DNA from: Prevotella sp. UBA7594
GTDB taxonomy: Bacteria > Bacteroidota > Bacteroidia > Bacteroidales > Bacteroidaceae
Length of the DNA: 14,826 nt
Reading direction: 5' to 3'
NCBI GenBank assembly: GCA_002490315.1
Contig: DLKG01000058.1
Span: 2,409 to 17,234, forward strand
In this document: piece after piece, positions 1 to 6,749 of the stretch
Layout of the letters: each line of letters starts with the position of its first letter
Numbering within the stretch: the first letter of the stretch is position 1
Notes under the pieces: generated by a model
Told to the model about the DNA's origin: nothing
The model's database searches: none
What the model saw: only the letters and a program-made list of their open reading frames with translations
Position numbers and translations under genes: made by a program

Positions 1-52
1 CAGTTATGGATTTGCCATTTTATTTTTTGTATTTCTAAGCTCTGGGATAAAG
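1..52. other. Short flank downstream of gpsA; no gene seen
   Basis: These 52 bases follow the gpsA stop on the minus strand. They are AT-rich. The only minus-strand ATG (16-18) opens a frame that ends after four codons, so no neighbouring gene begins inside the window. In many Bacteroidales the gene after lysS-gpsA is pgi (glucose-6-phosphate isomerase). That is recalled knowledge and cannot be tested from this edge. Confidence 0.5.
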
Positions 53-1048
53 TTACCGGAACGAGTCAGTGAGCAGCTTTATCTCTATCTGCGGGCTGAT
101 GCGCTCGTACAATATATTATATACAGCATCGAGTATGGGCATGTTGACATGATGGTGGCGGTTTTTCTCCTTCATGCACTTTGTTCCGAAGAATCCTTCG
201 GCTATCATCTCCATCTCTATCTGTGCGCTCTTCACGCTGTAGCCCTTGCCGATCATGGTGCCGAAGGTTCGGTTGCGCGAGAACTTCGAGTAGCCAGTCA
301 CGAGCAGGTCGCCCAGATACACCGAGTCGTAGATGCTACGCTCGATAGGATTGATGGCTGTAAGGAAGCGCGACATCTCCTGCACGGCGTTGGATATGAG
401 CACCGCCTGGAAGTTGTCGCCATACTTCAAGCCGCTGCAGATGCCGGAGGCAATGGCATACACATTCTTCAGCACCGATGAATACTCGATGCCGATGACG
501 TCGCTTGAAGTCTTGGTCTTGATAAACTCCGAGTCGAGCACATCACAGAAAGCCTGCGCCTTCTCCTGGTCGGAACATCCTACAGTAAGATAGGACAGAC
601 GTTCAAGCGCCACCTCCTCAGCATGCGACGGACCACCAATGCAGGCGAGATTGTCGTCGGGCACGTCATACACCTCATGGAAGTATTCCGAGCAGGCGAG
701 GTTGTCGTCGGGCACGAGTCCCTTAATGGCAGTGACGATGAACTTGTCGCGCAGACGGGTCTTCAGCTTCTTGAGATGGTTCTTCAGATAGGGCGACGGC
801 ACCACGAACACGAGCGTGTCGTATGCCTCGACTATGCGGTTGATGTCGCTCGAGAAGAATATCTCGTCGGTGTTGAAGTGTACACTCGTAAGATAATTAG
901 GATTGTGGCTGATGCGCTTAAACTCCTCGATGCTGTCGTCGCGGCGCATATACCACCCTATGTGATGGGTGTGACCTATCACAATCTTGGCAATGGCAGT
1001 CGCCCAACTGCCGCCACCAATAATAGCAATTTTTCCGATGTTGTACAA
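53..1048 (-). CDS. gpsA: Glycerol-3-phosphate dehydrogenase [NAD(P)+]
   Basis: Cytosolic enzyme that reduces dihydroxyacetone phosphate to sn-glycerol-3-phosphate, the backbone for phospholipid synthesis. The 331 residues match the usual family length. The N-terminal Rossmann motif IGGGSWATA is at about residues 10-18. The conserved TAIKG lies near K109, and the catalytic-type lysine near K194 in VLKNVYAIASG. GDLLVTGYSKFSRNR (246-260) is the conserved substrate/cofactor-binding stretch. The start is unusual. The only initiator before the Rossmann motif is TTG (1046-1048), with an in-frame TAA four codons upstream; the next in-frame ATG (residue 34) is already past the nucleotide-binding motif. 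VPDDNLAC occurs twice, at 112-119 and 129-136. The gene lies 131 bp after lysS on the same strand with no TAnnTTTG box between, so co-transcription with lysS is likely. Confidence 0.95.
   Translation of the reverse strand: MYNIGKIAIIGGGSWATAIAKIVIGHTHHIGWYMRRDDSIEEFKRISHNPNYLTSVHFNTDEIFFSSDINRIVEAYDTLVFVVPSPYLKNHLKKLKTRLRDKFIVTAIKGLVPDDNLACSEYFHEVYDVPDDNLACIGGPSHAEEVALERLSYLTVGCSDQEKAQAFCDVLDSEFIKTKTSSDVIGIEYSSVLKNVYAIASGICSGLKYGDNFQAVLISNAVQEMSRFLTAINPIERSIYDSVYLGDLLVTGYSKFSRNRTFGTMIGKGYSVKSAQIEMEMIAEGFFGTKCMKEKNRHHHVNMPILDAVYNILYERISPQIEIKLLTDSFR
641..716 (-). repeat. In-frame 25-bp direct near-repeat inside gpsA
   Basis: Bases 641-665 and 692-716 are identical except for one position (650 A, 701 G). 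The copies are 51 bp (17 codons) apart and in the same reading frame, so each encodes VPDDNLAC. The segment between them (SEYFHEVYD) is not repeated. Compared with Bacteroides GpsA as I recall it, the length of this region is normal, so this looks like sequence homogenisation or chance rather than an inserted duplication. Confidence 0.85.
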
Positions 1049-1058
1049 CTTCGTTGTA

Positions 1059-1172
1059 TGTTAAATGTTATATATTAATTTTTCTTTCTCTTGGTTATTC
1101 TAAACGTCCACGATAAGTGTTAAATGTTAACATCGCTCATAAGTTAACATTTAACACTTAACATTTAACATT
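1059..1172. repeat. Four copies of a 12-bp motif, including an 18-bp perfect inverted repeat
   Basis: TGTTAAATGTTA occurs at 1059-1070 and 1118-1129. Its reverse complement TAACATTTAACA occurs at 1145-1156 and 1159-1170, the last two as a 14-bp-period tandem. Within this set, 1114-1131 and 1143-1160 are a perfect 18-bp inverted repeat around an 11-base spacer (1132-1142). The block fills most of the gap between the lysS stop and the gpsA start. There is no U-run after the stem on the minus strand, so it is not an obvious intrinsic terminator. It could be an operator for a dimeric regulator, a transcript-stabilising hairpin, or a member of a dispersed intergenic repeat family. Confidence 0.8.
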
Positions 1173-1179
1173 GAGAAGT

Positions 1180-2910
1180 TTAAGCTTGACTGTGGTCGAT
1201 CCAAGCTTGTATCTCGTCCAAGCTTGGGCGGTCGTAGCCGAGCTTGTACTTCTTGTTGATCTCGCCAATCTTCTGCTGCAAGCCCTGAGCCTTCTGGTCC
1301 TTGATGTCGCTGATGAGGTTGAAGCCAGCCTTGCGGAGCACGTAAGCCCAGTTTTCGGGCACGCCAATCTCTGCCCACTCCTTGATGGAGCTTTGCGGCA
1401 TCTTCTTCTCAGGTTTCATCTGCGGGAAGAACAGCACCTCCTGGATGTAGGTCTTGCCGGTCATGAGCATCACGAGACGGTCGATGCCGATGCCGATGCC
1501 TGATGTAGGAGGCATACCGTACTGCAGTGCACGCAGGAAGTCCTGGTCGATGATCATAGCCTCGTCGTCGCCCTTGTCTGCAAGCTTCATCTGGTCGATG
1601 AAACGCTCCTCCTGGTCGATCGGGTCGTTGAGCTCAGAGTAGGCGTTGGCAAGCTCCTTGCCGTTGACCATAAGCTCGAAACGCTCCGTGAGGCCCGGCT
1701 TTGAGCGGTGCATCTTCGTAAGCGGCGACATCTCCACGGGATAGTCGGTGATGAAGGTTGGCTGGATGAATGTGCCCTCGCAGAACTCACCGAAGAGCTC
1801 GTCGATGAGCTTGCCCTTGCCCATTGTCTCGTCCACGTCCATGCCCTTCTCAAGGCAGAATGCGCGTATCTCCTCCTCAGTCTTGCCGTTGCAGTCGAAG
1901 CCTGTCTTCTCCTTGATGGCGTCGAGGATAGGCAGACGGCGGTAAGGAGCCTTAAAGCTGACAATGTTGCCGTCGATCTCGCGCTCAGGCTTGCCGTTCA
2001 CGGCGATACAGATGGTCTCGAGGAGCTTCTCTGTGAACGACATCATCCAGTTGTAGTCCTTGTACTGCACGTAAAGCTCCATGCAGGTGAACTCAGGGTT
2101 GTGGTTGCGGTCCATACCCTCGTTGCGGAAGTTCTTGCCAATCTCGTATACACCCTCGAAACCGCCCACGATAAGGCGCTTCAGATAAAGCTCTGTGGCG
2201 ATACGCATATACATGTCCTGGTCGAGAGCGTTGAAGTGGGTGATGAACGGGCGAGCAGAAGCACCACCTGCGATCGACTGCAGTGTCGGAGTCTCCACCT
2301 CGGTGTAGCCAGCCTCGTCGAGCACGTGGCGAAGGGTGCGGATGACAGTGGCACGCTGCAAGAACGTGTCCTTCACGCCGTCGTTGACAATAAGGTCGAC
2401 GTAACGCTGACGGTAGCGCAGCTCGGGGTCGTCGAACTTGTCGTAGGCCACGCCGTCCTTATACTTCACGATAGGCAGCGGCTTCAAGCTCTTTGAAAGA
2501 AGAGTGAGGCTCTGTGCATGAACAGAAATCTCGCCCGTCTGTGTGCGGAACACGAAACCCTTGATACCGATGAAGTCGCCGATGTCCATCAAACGCTTGA
2601 ACACAGTGGTATAGAGAGTCTTGTCCTCGCCGGGGCAGATGTCGTCGCGTGTGATGTATACCTGTATACGGCCCTTTGAGTCCAGAAGTTCCACGAAGCT
2701 TGCCTTGCCCATCACGCGGCGGCTCATCATGCGACCTGCAATAACTACCTCGCGTTTCTCTTCCTCGTCATTGAATTCCTTCTTGATGTCCTCCGAGAAG
2801 GCGTCGGTTGGGAACTCTGCTGCGGGATACGGGTCGATACCAAGGTTGCGCAGCTCCTGAAGACTTTGTCTTCTTACAATCTCTTGTTCACTAAGTTCTA
2901 AAACGTTCAT
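1180..2910 (-). CDS. lysS: Lysine-tRNA ligase, class II
   Basis: Charges tRNA-Lys with lysine in the cytoplasm. 576 residues from an ATG start. The N-terminal OB-fold anticodon-binding domain is at about residues 55-140 (VVIAGRMMSRRVMGKASFVE). The class II catalytic domain follows, with motif 2 at 261-275 (FRNEGMDRNHNPEFT; the arginine after Phe contacts ATP) and motif 3 at 471-479 (GIGIGIDRL). Family-typical HRSKPGLTERFE precedes the active-site stretch NGKELANAYSELNDP. About 75 residues (502-576) extend beyond the end of E. coli-type LysS. They begin near SSIKEWAEIGVPENWAYVLRKAG and look helical, somewhat like a helix-hairpin-helix module; I recall such a tail as normal in Bacteroidota. No Shine-Dalgarno sequence precedes the ATG; the leader is A-rich. 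It probably heads a lysS-gpsA transcript. Confidence 0.97.
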   Translation of the reverse strand: MNVLELSEQEIVRRQSLQELRNLGIDPYPAAEFPTDAFSEDIKKEFNDEEEKREVVIAGRMMSRRVMGKASFVELLDSKGRIQVYITRDDICPGEDKTLYTTVFKRLMDIGDFIGIKGFVFRTQTGEISVHAQSLTLLSKSLKPLPIVKYKDGVAYDKFDDPELRYRQRYVDLIVNDGVKDTFLQRATVIRTLRHVLDEAGYTEVETPTLQSIAGGASARPFITHFNALDQDMYMRIATELYLKRLIVGGFEGVYEIGKNFRNEGMDRNHNPEFTCMELYVQYKDYNWMMSFTEKLLETICIAVNGKPEREIDGNIVSFKAPYRRLPILDAIKEKTGFDCNGKTEEEIRAFCLEKGMDVDETMGKGKLIDELFGEFCEGTFIQPTFITDYPVEMSPLTKMHRSKPGLTERFELMVNGKELANAYSELNDPIDQEERFIDQMKLADKGDDEAMIIDQDFLRALQYGMPPTSGIGIGIDRLVMLMTGKTYIQEVLFFPQMKPEKKMPQSSIKEWAEIGVPENWAYVLRKAGFNLISDIKDQKAQGLQQKIGEINKKYKLGYDRPSLDEIQAWIDHSQA

Positions 2911-2939
2911 ATTCGTATCTTTATTTTATTTGTTTTCGC

Positions 2940-2947
2940 CAAATGTA
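2940..2947 (-). promoter_or_regulatory. Candidate proximal promoter box for lysS
   Basis: The minus strand reads TACATTTG, matching the Bacteroidota -7 consensus TAnnTTTG. Initiation a few bases downstream would leave a leader of about 20-25 nt before the lysS ATG at 2910. A TTG at 2964-2966 is the nearest -33-like element, but its 16-bp spacing is short, so this is a moderate call. Confidence 0.4.
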
Positions 2948-2980
2948 CTTTTCCATGCCACTTCAACGCACGTTCGCAAG

Positions 2981-3030
2981 CGCCTCTTGCTAAAAAAAGG
3001 CGTCATCTATAACGTGCCTCATGGCATTAT
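2981..3030 (-). promoter_or_regulatory. Overlapping alternative stems with a U-run upstream of lysS
   Basis: On the minus strand, AGGC (3019-3016) can pair with GCCT (3001-2998), which is followed at once by seven T (2997-2991), a short terminator-like structure. The same segment, read as CGCCT (3002-2998), can instead pair with AGGCG (2985-2981), placing the T-run in a loop. A further inverted repeat, TGCC (3015-3018) with GGCA (3023-3026), is flanked by ATAA and TTAT. The stems are short (4-8 bp). It may be the U-tract terminator of the upstream unit or a small attenuator if the 3038-3045 promoter is used. Confidence 0.3.
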
Positions 3031-3037
3031 ACGTATG

Positions 3038-3045
3038 CAAAATTA
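3038..3045 (-). promoter_or_regulatory. Candidate distal promoter box for lysS
   Basis: The minus strand reads TAATTTTG, a match to TAnnTTTG, inside GCAAAATTAC on the plus strand. The same decamer is found at the equivalent place upstream of the sialidase (6003-6012). No clear TTTG element is seen 19-21 bp upstream. If used, the lysS leader would be about 120 nt and would include the alternative stems at 2981-3030. Confidence 0.4.
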
Positions 3046-3141
3046 CGAAATAAATCTGAAAAGGTGATAGTTTTCGTATTTTAAGTATGTATTCAAGATG
3101 AAATTAAATAATTCTACGCTTTATTTCTGCCCACAAACACG

Positions 3142-3185
3142 AACTCTCGCCTGTCGTGTAGCAACAGACACGACAGGCGAGAGTT
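3142..3185 (-). terminator. 18-bp perfect hairpin downstream of the sialidase
   Basis: Bases 3142-3159 and 3168-3185 are perfect inverted repeats with an 8-base loop (3160-3167). The stem includes the GC-rich core CTCGCCTGTCGTG and starts about 76 bp after the sialidase stop. There is no good U-tract after the stem on the minus strand, so it may stop or stabilise the 3' end without being a textbook intrinsic terminator. It works equally well as a hairpin on either strand. Confidence 0.6.
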
Positions 3186-3261
3186 TAAAATACTTATGAA
3201 AACGCTTTGCGGCACTTCAAGAAAAATGATTGCGGCAAAGCGTACAAACACTTGTCAACAA

Positions 3262-5946
3262 TTATTTCACGAATTTCTTTCCACTCATAATGTAAACGCC
3301 CTTGGCAACATTCTGCACCCTGCGACCCTGAAGGTCGTAGACATGGCCGTCCTGCATTGGCTTTACGCTGACGCTACTTATGGAAGTGACAGTGTTGACA
3401 GCTTCCATATAAGCCTCATAAGCAGTCTGAAGGGCTTCGATATCGTCCTCCGTCACATTGCCTTGTTTCTCGCGCGCCACGCTGAGAGCTTCCTCCACAG
3501 CGGCATAAGCGTCAGCCACCTTCGCGTTAATACATTCGTCAGAAATATTCACTGGATAGAGCTGAAACTCAGCCATGTGCCAATATCCACGATTAGAGTT
3601 GGTTGCAGTGACCGTGAAGCGCAGTTTGCCGTATTCCTTACCGCCAGGAATCGCAAAACGGGCGTTGCATACACCACCGCTTACAGCATTGTCAAGAGCA
3701 ATGACTGCCACCTTCTCTGAAGGGTCTGACGTACTTTCACCTCCATATATGGTAAACTCCGTGATGTGGTCATCAGTAGCCTTACGTCGCGTAACATCCA
3801 CTTCAATCATTCCGCTGAAAGGTTTATTGCCCGTAACATCCAGGTAATGTGTGCCTGGGGTTACATCACCATTCTGCCACACCGTGTGATAATAGGTGTT
3901 GGGATTGTTGTCAATGAGAGTGCTGATATCGTAGAGATCATAGTTCCAATTGCTGTCTGTCGTGCTCGACGGTTTCTGCTCCTTGCATCCCCACGGACAG
4001 CTGAGTTGACCCGCGTCTGTGACAAGTTTCTCTCCCTTGACGTATGCCGAATTGGCATCGACAGCAGACTCTACGGTGCTCACAAGTTCAGCCATGCGTT
4101 TGTTGCGTTCGGTAAGCTCAGCGTCGATTTTTTTTTCAGTGTACTGATAGTCGGCGTCGAAAGAATAGGCATCAGAAGTGATAGTCTCCACCGTAAGATG
4201 TTTGTACACGATGTCATAACCGCTATTGGCGCTGTTCTCCTCGTACAGGAAACCGAGCGCATTGTCGCTCTGCAGACACCATGTGCTATAGGCGGATGTC
4301 GTTGTGCTCACCTGATACTCACCATCCCAATCCTTTGCAAAGTTGACAGGATTGGCGTATGTAGCTGCATCGCCCAAATCCTTATAGAAAATCTTCACAT
4401 TGGCACGTCCGTTCGTAGGCAACGACTGCAATGCGAGGAACGACTTCTGGTTGTCCGACTTACGGACAACAGGCATTATTTGTATCTCTCCGTTCGTGCC
4501 GAAACTCTCGTTAGCCTTAAGACCGTTTACAGCCGAACTTGAGAAAGCCTTTGTGCCCCATGTTCCGTTTTCGCCGTCGAATGGTTCGCTAAAGGTATAG
4601 ATATTAAAGTAGCGGCCGTTAGGCGTGCGACTTGAAAGAATTACATTGCCATTGGGCAGTTCTTCCACTTTCGGCTCGTCACCACCATACAACGGAGTTG
4701 TCTTGGTGCCTCCAAGGAATGACCATGATTCGCCGAAATCATCAGAATAAAGCACCCAGTTCTCCTTCGACCCATTGGTCTGCGAAAGTCCAGCGCAATA
4801 GAGTCTGTAGTATTCGCCTTTCTTTACGTAGCGGCTTTGGTGTATTTTTCCGGAGCCTATGAAGAAGCCGTGTATGCTATGTCCTGCCTCACGCAGAGGC
4901 GCGTAAACGTATTGCTCGTCGAGGTAAACCGGACCGGTCCAGCTTTTGCCGTTGTCATTGGAGTACCAACGTGCCCAACCCTGATGATAGGTGTTGTTGC
5001 CCTGCCCGAAGCCAGGATAGCCAGAACAAGAAGTAATCATCATGCGTGGGCTTGTGCGGTCGCCTACGATACACGGGTCGCCGTATGCGCACTTGTCATG
5101 ACGTCCTTTCGACTCAAGCGACGTGCTGCTTGAGAATGTCTTGCCATGAGCGTCAAGACCATCGCCTTTAAACACATCAGGCGTAAGCAATTCATCCCAT
5201 GTCTTTCCATTGTCGGTAGAGCGGCGCAGACGCAGGTCGAGCTTGCCCGTTCCTATGTCGCCTTTGCTGTAACGGTAGTCTGCCACAGCCACAAGGTCGC
5301 CGTTGAAGGCCTTGCCTATTGCCGGTATGCGATAAGGCACACTGCTATTGCGCGTATCGAAGACCGTATATGTACGAAGGTCGGATTTCTCCCCGTCAGC
5401 CGACGCGTAGCTCACAACGAAGTTCATAAGGTTCACGCCATAGTTGCCACCAACGAGCGTAAACAGCGTGGAGCTTGCATTGACACCTGTCACGGCGATG
5501 TGAGTGGCTTCTGTGCCGATTGTGTAGGAAGTGCCGTCAGGGGTGCGCACAGTAACGGGCTGTCCGGCATTGGCAAGAGTGACATCCATGCTGAAGCCTG
5601 TGATCTTCCATCCGTCGCTGACAGATATGTTGTAGTCGCAAGAACCATCTTTGCCTATCCATGCCTGAAGATAGCTGTTGGTGTTGCTTGCATTTATGTC
5701 AATATTGTTTTTGCCGCAATCAATGTCGATGGCTGGACTTGTCTGCGTCGATTTCCAGTGTGCGGCGTACTTCTTGCTTTCGCTAATAGCGGTGAAAGTG
5801 CCGCTTTTCATGCTCACAGTAAGTTCTCCAGTCTGAACGGCTTCAGACGTTGCATACAATGAAGTCGCGGAGGAAGGACGCGGCATGGCGTCAGCAACTC
5901 CACAGCCGAGCATAAGGGCGGGGATGATAAGTAGTCTTTTATTCAT
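3262..5946 (-). CDS. Secreted exo-sialidase (GH33) with a type IX secretion tail
   Basis: Releases terminal sialic acid from host glycans such as mucin. 894 residues from an ATG start. A signal peptide covers about 1-20 and probably ends ADA|MP; MLGC at 12-15 is a poor lipobox. A beta-rich N-terminal domain (about 40-185) precedes the six-bladed propeller (about 190-590). The propeller shows YRIP (205-208, first Arg of the triad), D230 in the acid/base region, and three Asp boxes (STDNGKTW 243-250, SNDNGKSW 329-336, SDDFGESW 401-408). It also has the Glu region GDEPKVEELPNG (422-433), R440, R514 and Y553 in SAYS. A discoidin/CBM32-like domain follows (about 640-797), then a helical segment (about 800-850). 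The end, VYDLQGRRV...GVYIMSGKKFVK, is a Por sorting tail. No SusC/SusD genes are adjacent. Confidence 0.92.
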   Translation of the reverse strand: MNKRLLIIPALMLGCGVADAMPRPSSATSLYATSEAVQTGELTVSMKSGTFTAISESKKYAAHWKSTQTSPAIDIDCGKNNIDINASNTNSYLQAWIGKDGSCDYNISVSDGWKITGFSMDVTLANAGQPVTVRTPDGTSYTIGTEATHIAVTGVNASSTLFTLVGGNYGVNLMNFVVSYASADGEKSDLRTYTVFDTRNSSVPYRIPAIGKAFNGDLVAVADYRYSKGDIGTGKLDLRLRRSTDNGKTWDELLTPDVFKGDGLDAHGKTFSSSTSLESKGRHDKCAYGDPCIVGDRTSPRMMITSCSGYPGFGQGNNTYHQGWARWYSNDNGKSWTGPVYLDEQYVYAPLREAGHSIHGFFIGSGKIHQSRYVKKGEYYRLYCAGLSQTNGSKENWVLYSDDFGESWSFLGGTKTTPLYGGDEPKVEELPNGNVILSSRTPNGRYFNIYTFSEPFDGENGTWGTKAFSSSAVNGLKANESFGTNGEIQIMPVVRKSDNQKSFLALQSLPTNGRANVKIFYKDLGDAATYANPVNFAKDWDGEYQVSTTTSAYSTWCLQSDNALGFLYEENSANSGYDIVYKHLTVETITSDAYSFDADYQYTEKKIDAELTERNKRMAELVSTVESAVDANSAYVKGEKLVTDAGQLSCPWGCKEQKPSSTTDSNWNYDLYDISTLIDNNPNTYYHTVWQNGDVTPGTHYLDVTGNKPFSGMIEVDVTRRKATDDHITEFTIYGGESTSDPSEKVAVIALDNAVSGGVCNARFAIPGGKEYGKLRFTVTATNSNRGYWHMAEFQLYPVNISDECINAKVADAYAAVEEALSVAREKQGNVTEDDIEALQTAYEAYMEAVNTVTSISSVSVKPMQDGHVYDLQGRRVQNVAKGVYIMSGKKFVK

Positions 5947-5964
5947 GTAAGATTTTGGTTTTAT

Positions 5965-5994
5965 AGTTGTAGTTAATTGTTATTCAGTTGTAGT
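5965..5994 (-). repeat. Two direct ACTACAACT repeats in the sialidase leader
   Basis: The plus strand reads AGTTGTAGT at 5965-5973 and again at 5986-5994, a 21-bp period (two helical turns). They lie between the candidate promoter (6004-6011) and the sialidase ATG (5946). The spacing would suit a regulator binding one face of the helix or a repeated RNA-binding site, but a 9-bp pair in AT-rich DNA may be chance. Confidence 0.35.
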
Positions 5995-6003
5995 AGACAC
6001 GTG

Positions 6004-6011
6004 CAAAATTA
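6004..6011 (-). promoter_or_regulatory. Candidate sialidase promoter box
   Basis: The minus strand reads TAATTTTG, matching the Bacteroidota -7 consensus, in the context GCAAAATTAC that also occurs before lysS. It would give a leader of about 50 nt. No clear TTTG lies 19-21 bp upstream; the region beyond is A/T-rich. Confidence 0.45.
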
Positions 6012-6069
6012 CAAAATAAAATCAATATTAAAAGATTTTCTAAAAAAATAAACTCAAATAACTTCTTCG

Positions 6070-6570
6070 TCAAGCTCTCATCAAGGCGGCAAGCAGTCCG
6101 GCGGTTGCGTCCTCAATGAGGTCAAGGGCGTAGTCGAAGTCGGCGGACGTGCCGTAATAGGGGTCGGGAATAGCAGGCGTGCCACGATGGGTCGTAAGAT
6201 AGTCGGCAAGCATCCTCACCTTTGAGCGTGATGCCTCGTCGGGAGCCTTTGAACTGACGATGCGATAGTTGTCGGCGTCCATGACAAGGATGAGGTCGAA
6301 ATCGGTAAAGTCCGACTGGCGCAACTGGCGCGCACGACTGTCGAGACGATAGCCTCGCAGGGCAGCACGCTCACGCATACGCCGGTCGGGGAGCTGTCCC
6401 ACATGCCAGTCGCCTATGCCAGCTGAGTCAATAAAGAAGCTGTCGGCAATGCCAGCGGAGCTAACCTTTGCCTTCATCACTCCCTCTGCCGCCGGCGAAC
6501 GGCAGATATTGCCAAGACATACAAACAAAAGACGCTTCGGGGCTATCGTAGAAAACGGGTTCTGATTCAT
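6070..6570 (-). CDS. Low-molecular-weight protein tyrosine phosphatase
   Basis: Cytosolic phosphatase that removes phosphate from phosphotyrosine through a cysteine-phosphate intermediate; in bacteria such enzymes often act on tyrosine kinases of polysaccharide export. I start it at the ATG at 6570 (166 residues). A longer frame reaches back to a TTG at 6603, but that start adds 11 residues of no family similarity and lies close to the promoter. The P-loop CLGNICRS is at 18-25 (nucleophile C18, phosphate-binding R24). The general-acid loop DPYYG is at 136-140 (D136). Length and fold order are typical (about 155-165 residues). No tyrosine kinase or capsule gene is next to it, so its substrate cannot be inferred. 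It is divergent from fhs. Confidence 0.93.
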   Translation of the reverse strand: MNQNPFSTIAPKRLLFVCLGNICRSPAAEGVMKAKVSSAGIADSFFIDSAGIGDWHVGQLPDRRMRERAALRGYRLDSRARQLRQSDFTDFDLILVMDADNYRIVSSKAPDEASRSKVRMLADYLTTHRGTPAIPDPYYGTSADFDYALDLIEDATAGLLAALMRA

Positions 6571-6633
6571 TTTTGGTGTTTTAAATTGTTGGTAATGGCA
6601 CAATCATAGCTATGCCAAACATTCTTCAAGCGA

Positions 6634-6664
6634 CAAAGATACATATTTTGTAATAGCCTTGCAA
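6634..6664 (-). promoter_or_regulatory. Promoter of the phosphatase gene
   Basis: The minus strand reads TATCTTTG at 6641-6634, a full TAnnTTTG match, with TTG at 6664-6662 placed 20 bp upstream as the -33 element. This is the expected Bacteroidota spacing. The predicted start of transcription is near 6627, giving a leader of about 57 nt to the ATG at 6570. Confidence 0.6.
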
Positions 6665-6692
6665 CTTTACAAATTTATTTTTATTACCTTTG
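6659..6692 (+). promoter_or_regulatory. fhs: Promoter of fhs
   Basis: TACCTTTG at 6685-6692 fits TAnnTTTG. A TTG at 6659-6661 lies 23 bp upstream, slightly longer than the usual 19-21. This TTG directly abuts the CAA (6662-6664) that serves as the -33 element of the divergent phosphatase promoter, so TTGCAA is shared by both. The box overlaps an upstream TTG start candidate (6690), which argues that fhs begins at the ATG at 6750. Confidence 0.6.
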
Positions 6693-6749
6693 CACCATAT
6701 TTCCAACACCCCAAACCATTTCTTTTACAAAACAATTATTCTATTCGCA

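Larger units (their letters stand above)
2911..3261. other. 351-bp gap between the sialidase and lysS: hairpins and promoter candidates, no gene
   Basis: No credible coding sequence lies here. From the sialidase end towards lysS on the minus strand it holds: an 18-bp perfect hairpin (3142-3185); an AT-rich stretch; a TAATTTTG box (3038-3045); a dense group of short inverted repeats with a T-run on the minus strand (2981-3030); and a TACATTTG box (2940-2947). The order suggests termination of the sialidase transcript, then initiation of the lysS transcript from one or two promoters. Confidence 0.6.

Noticed and set aside
1114..1160. The lysS-gpsA inverted repeat as a CRISPR array or transposon end
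   Set aside because: Only two tandem 14-bp units and one palindrome are present, with no spacers, no transposase and no target-site duplication.
1708..2496. Long plus-strand open frame (262 codons) opposite lysS
   Set aside because: It is antisense to a well-supported lysS, has no family features, and is expected from the codon bias of a GC-richer coding strand.
2835..2910. Mis-annotated lysS start
   Set aside because: The ATG at 2910 gives the length I expect for Bacteroidota LysS and the N-terminus MNVLELSEQEIVRRQ is family-like, so no change is needed.
5146..5862. Plus-strand open frame (238 codons) opposite the sialidase
   Set aside because: The sialidase frame carries Asp boxes and catalytic residues; the opposite frame shows only scattered Cys/Val-rich translation typical of a shadow.
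6571..6603. N-terminal extension of the phosphatase from a TTG start
   Set aside because: The ATG at 6570 places the P-loop at the usual distance from the N-terminus and leaves a normal leader.
6690..6749. N-terminal extension of fhs from a TTG start
   Set aside because: The TTG overlaps the TAnnTTTG box, and the extra 20 residues do not resemble the start of FTHFS; the ATG at 6750 gives the normal length.
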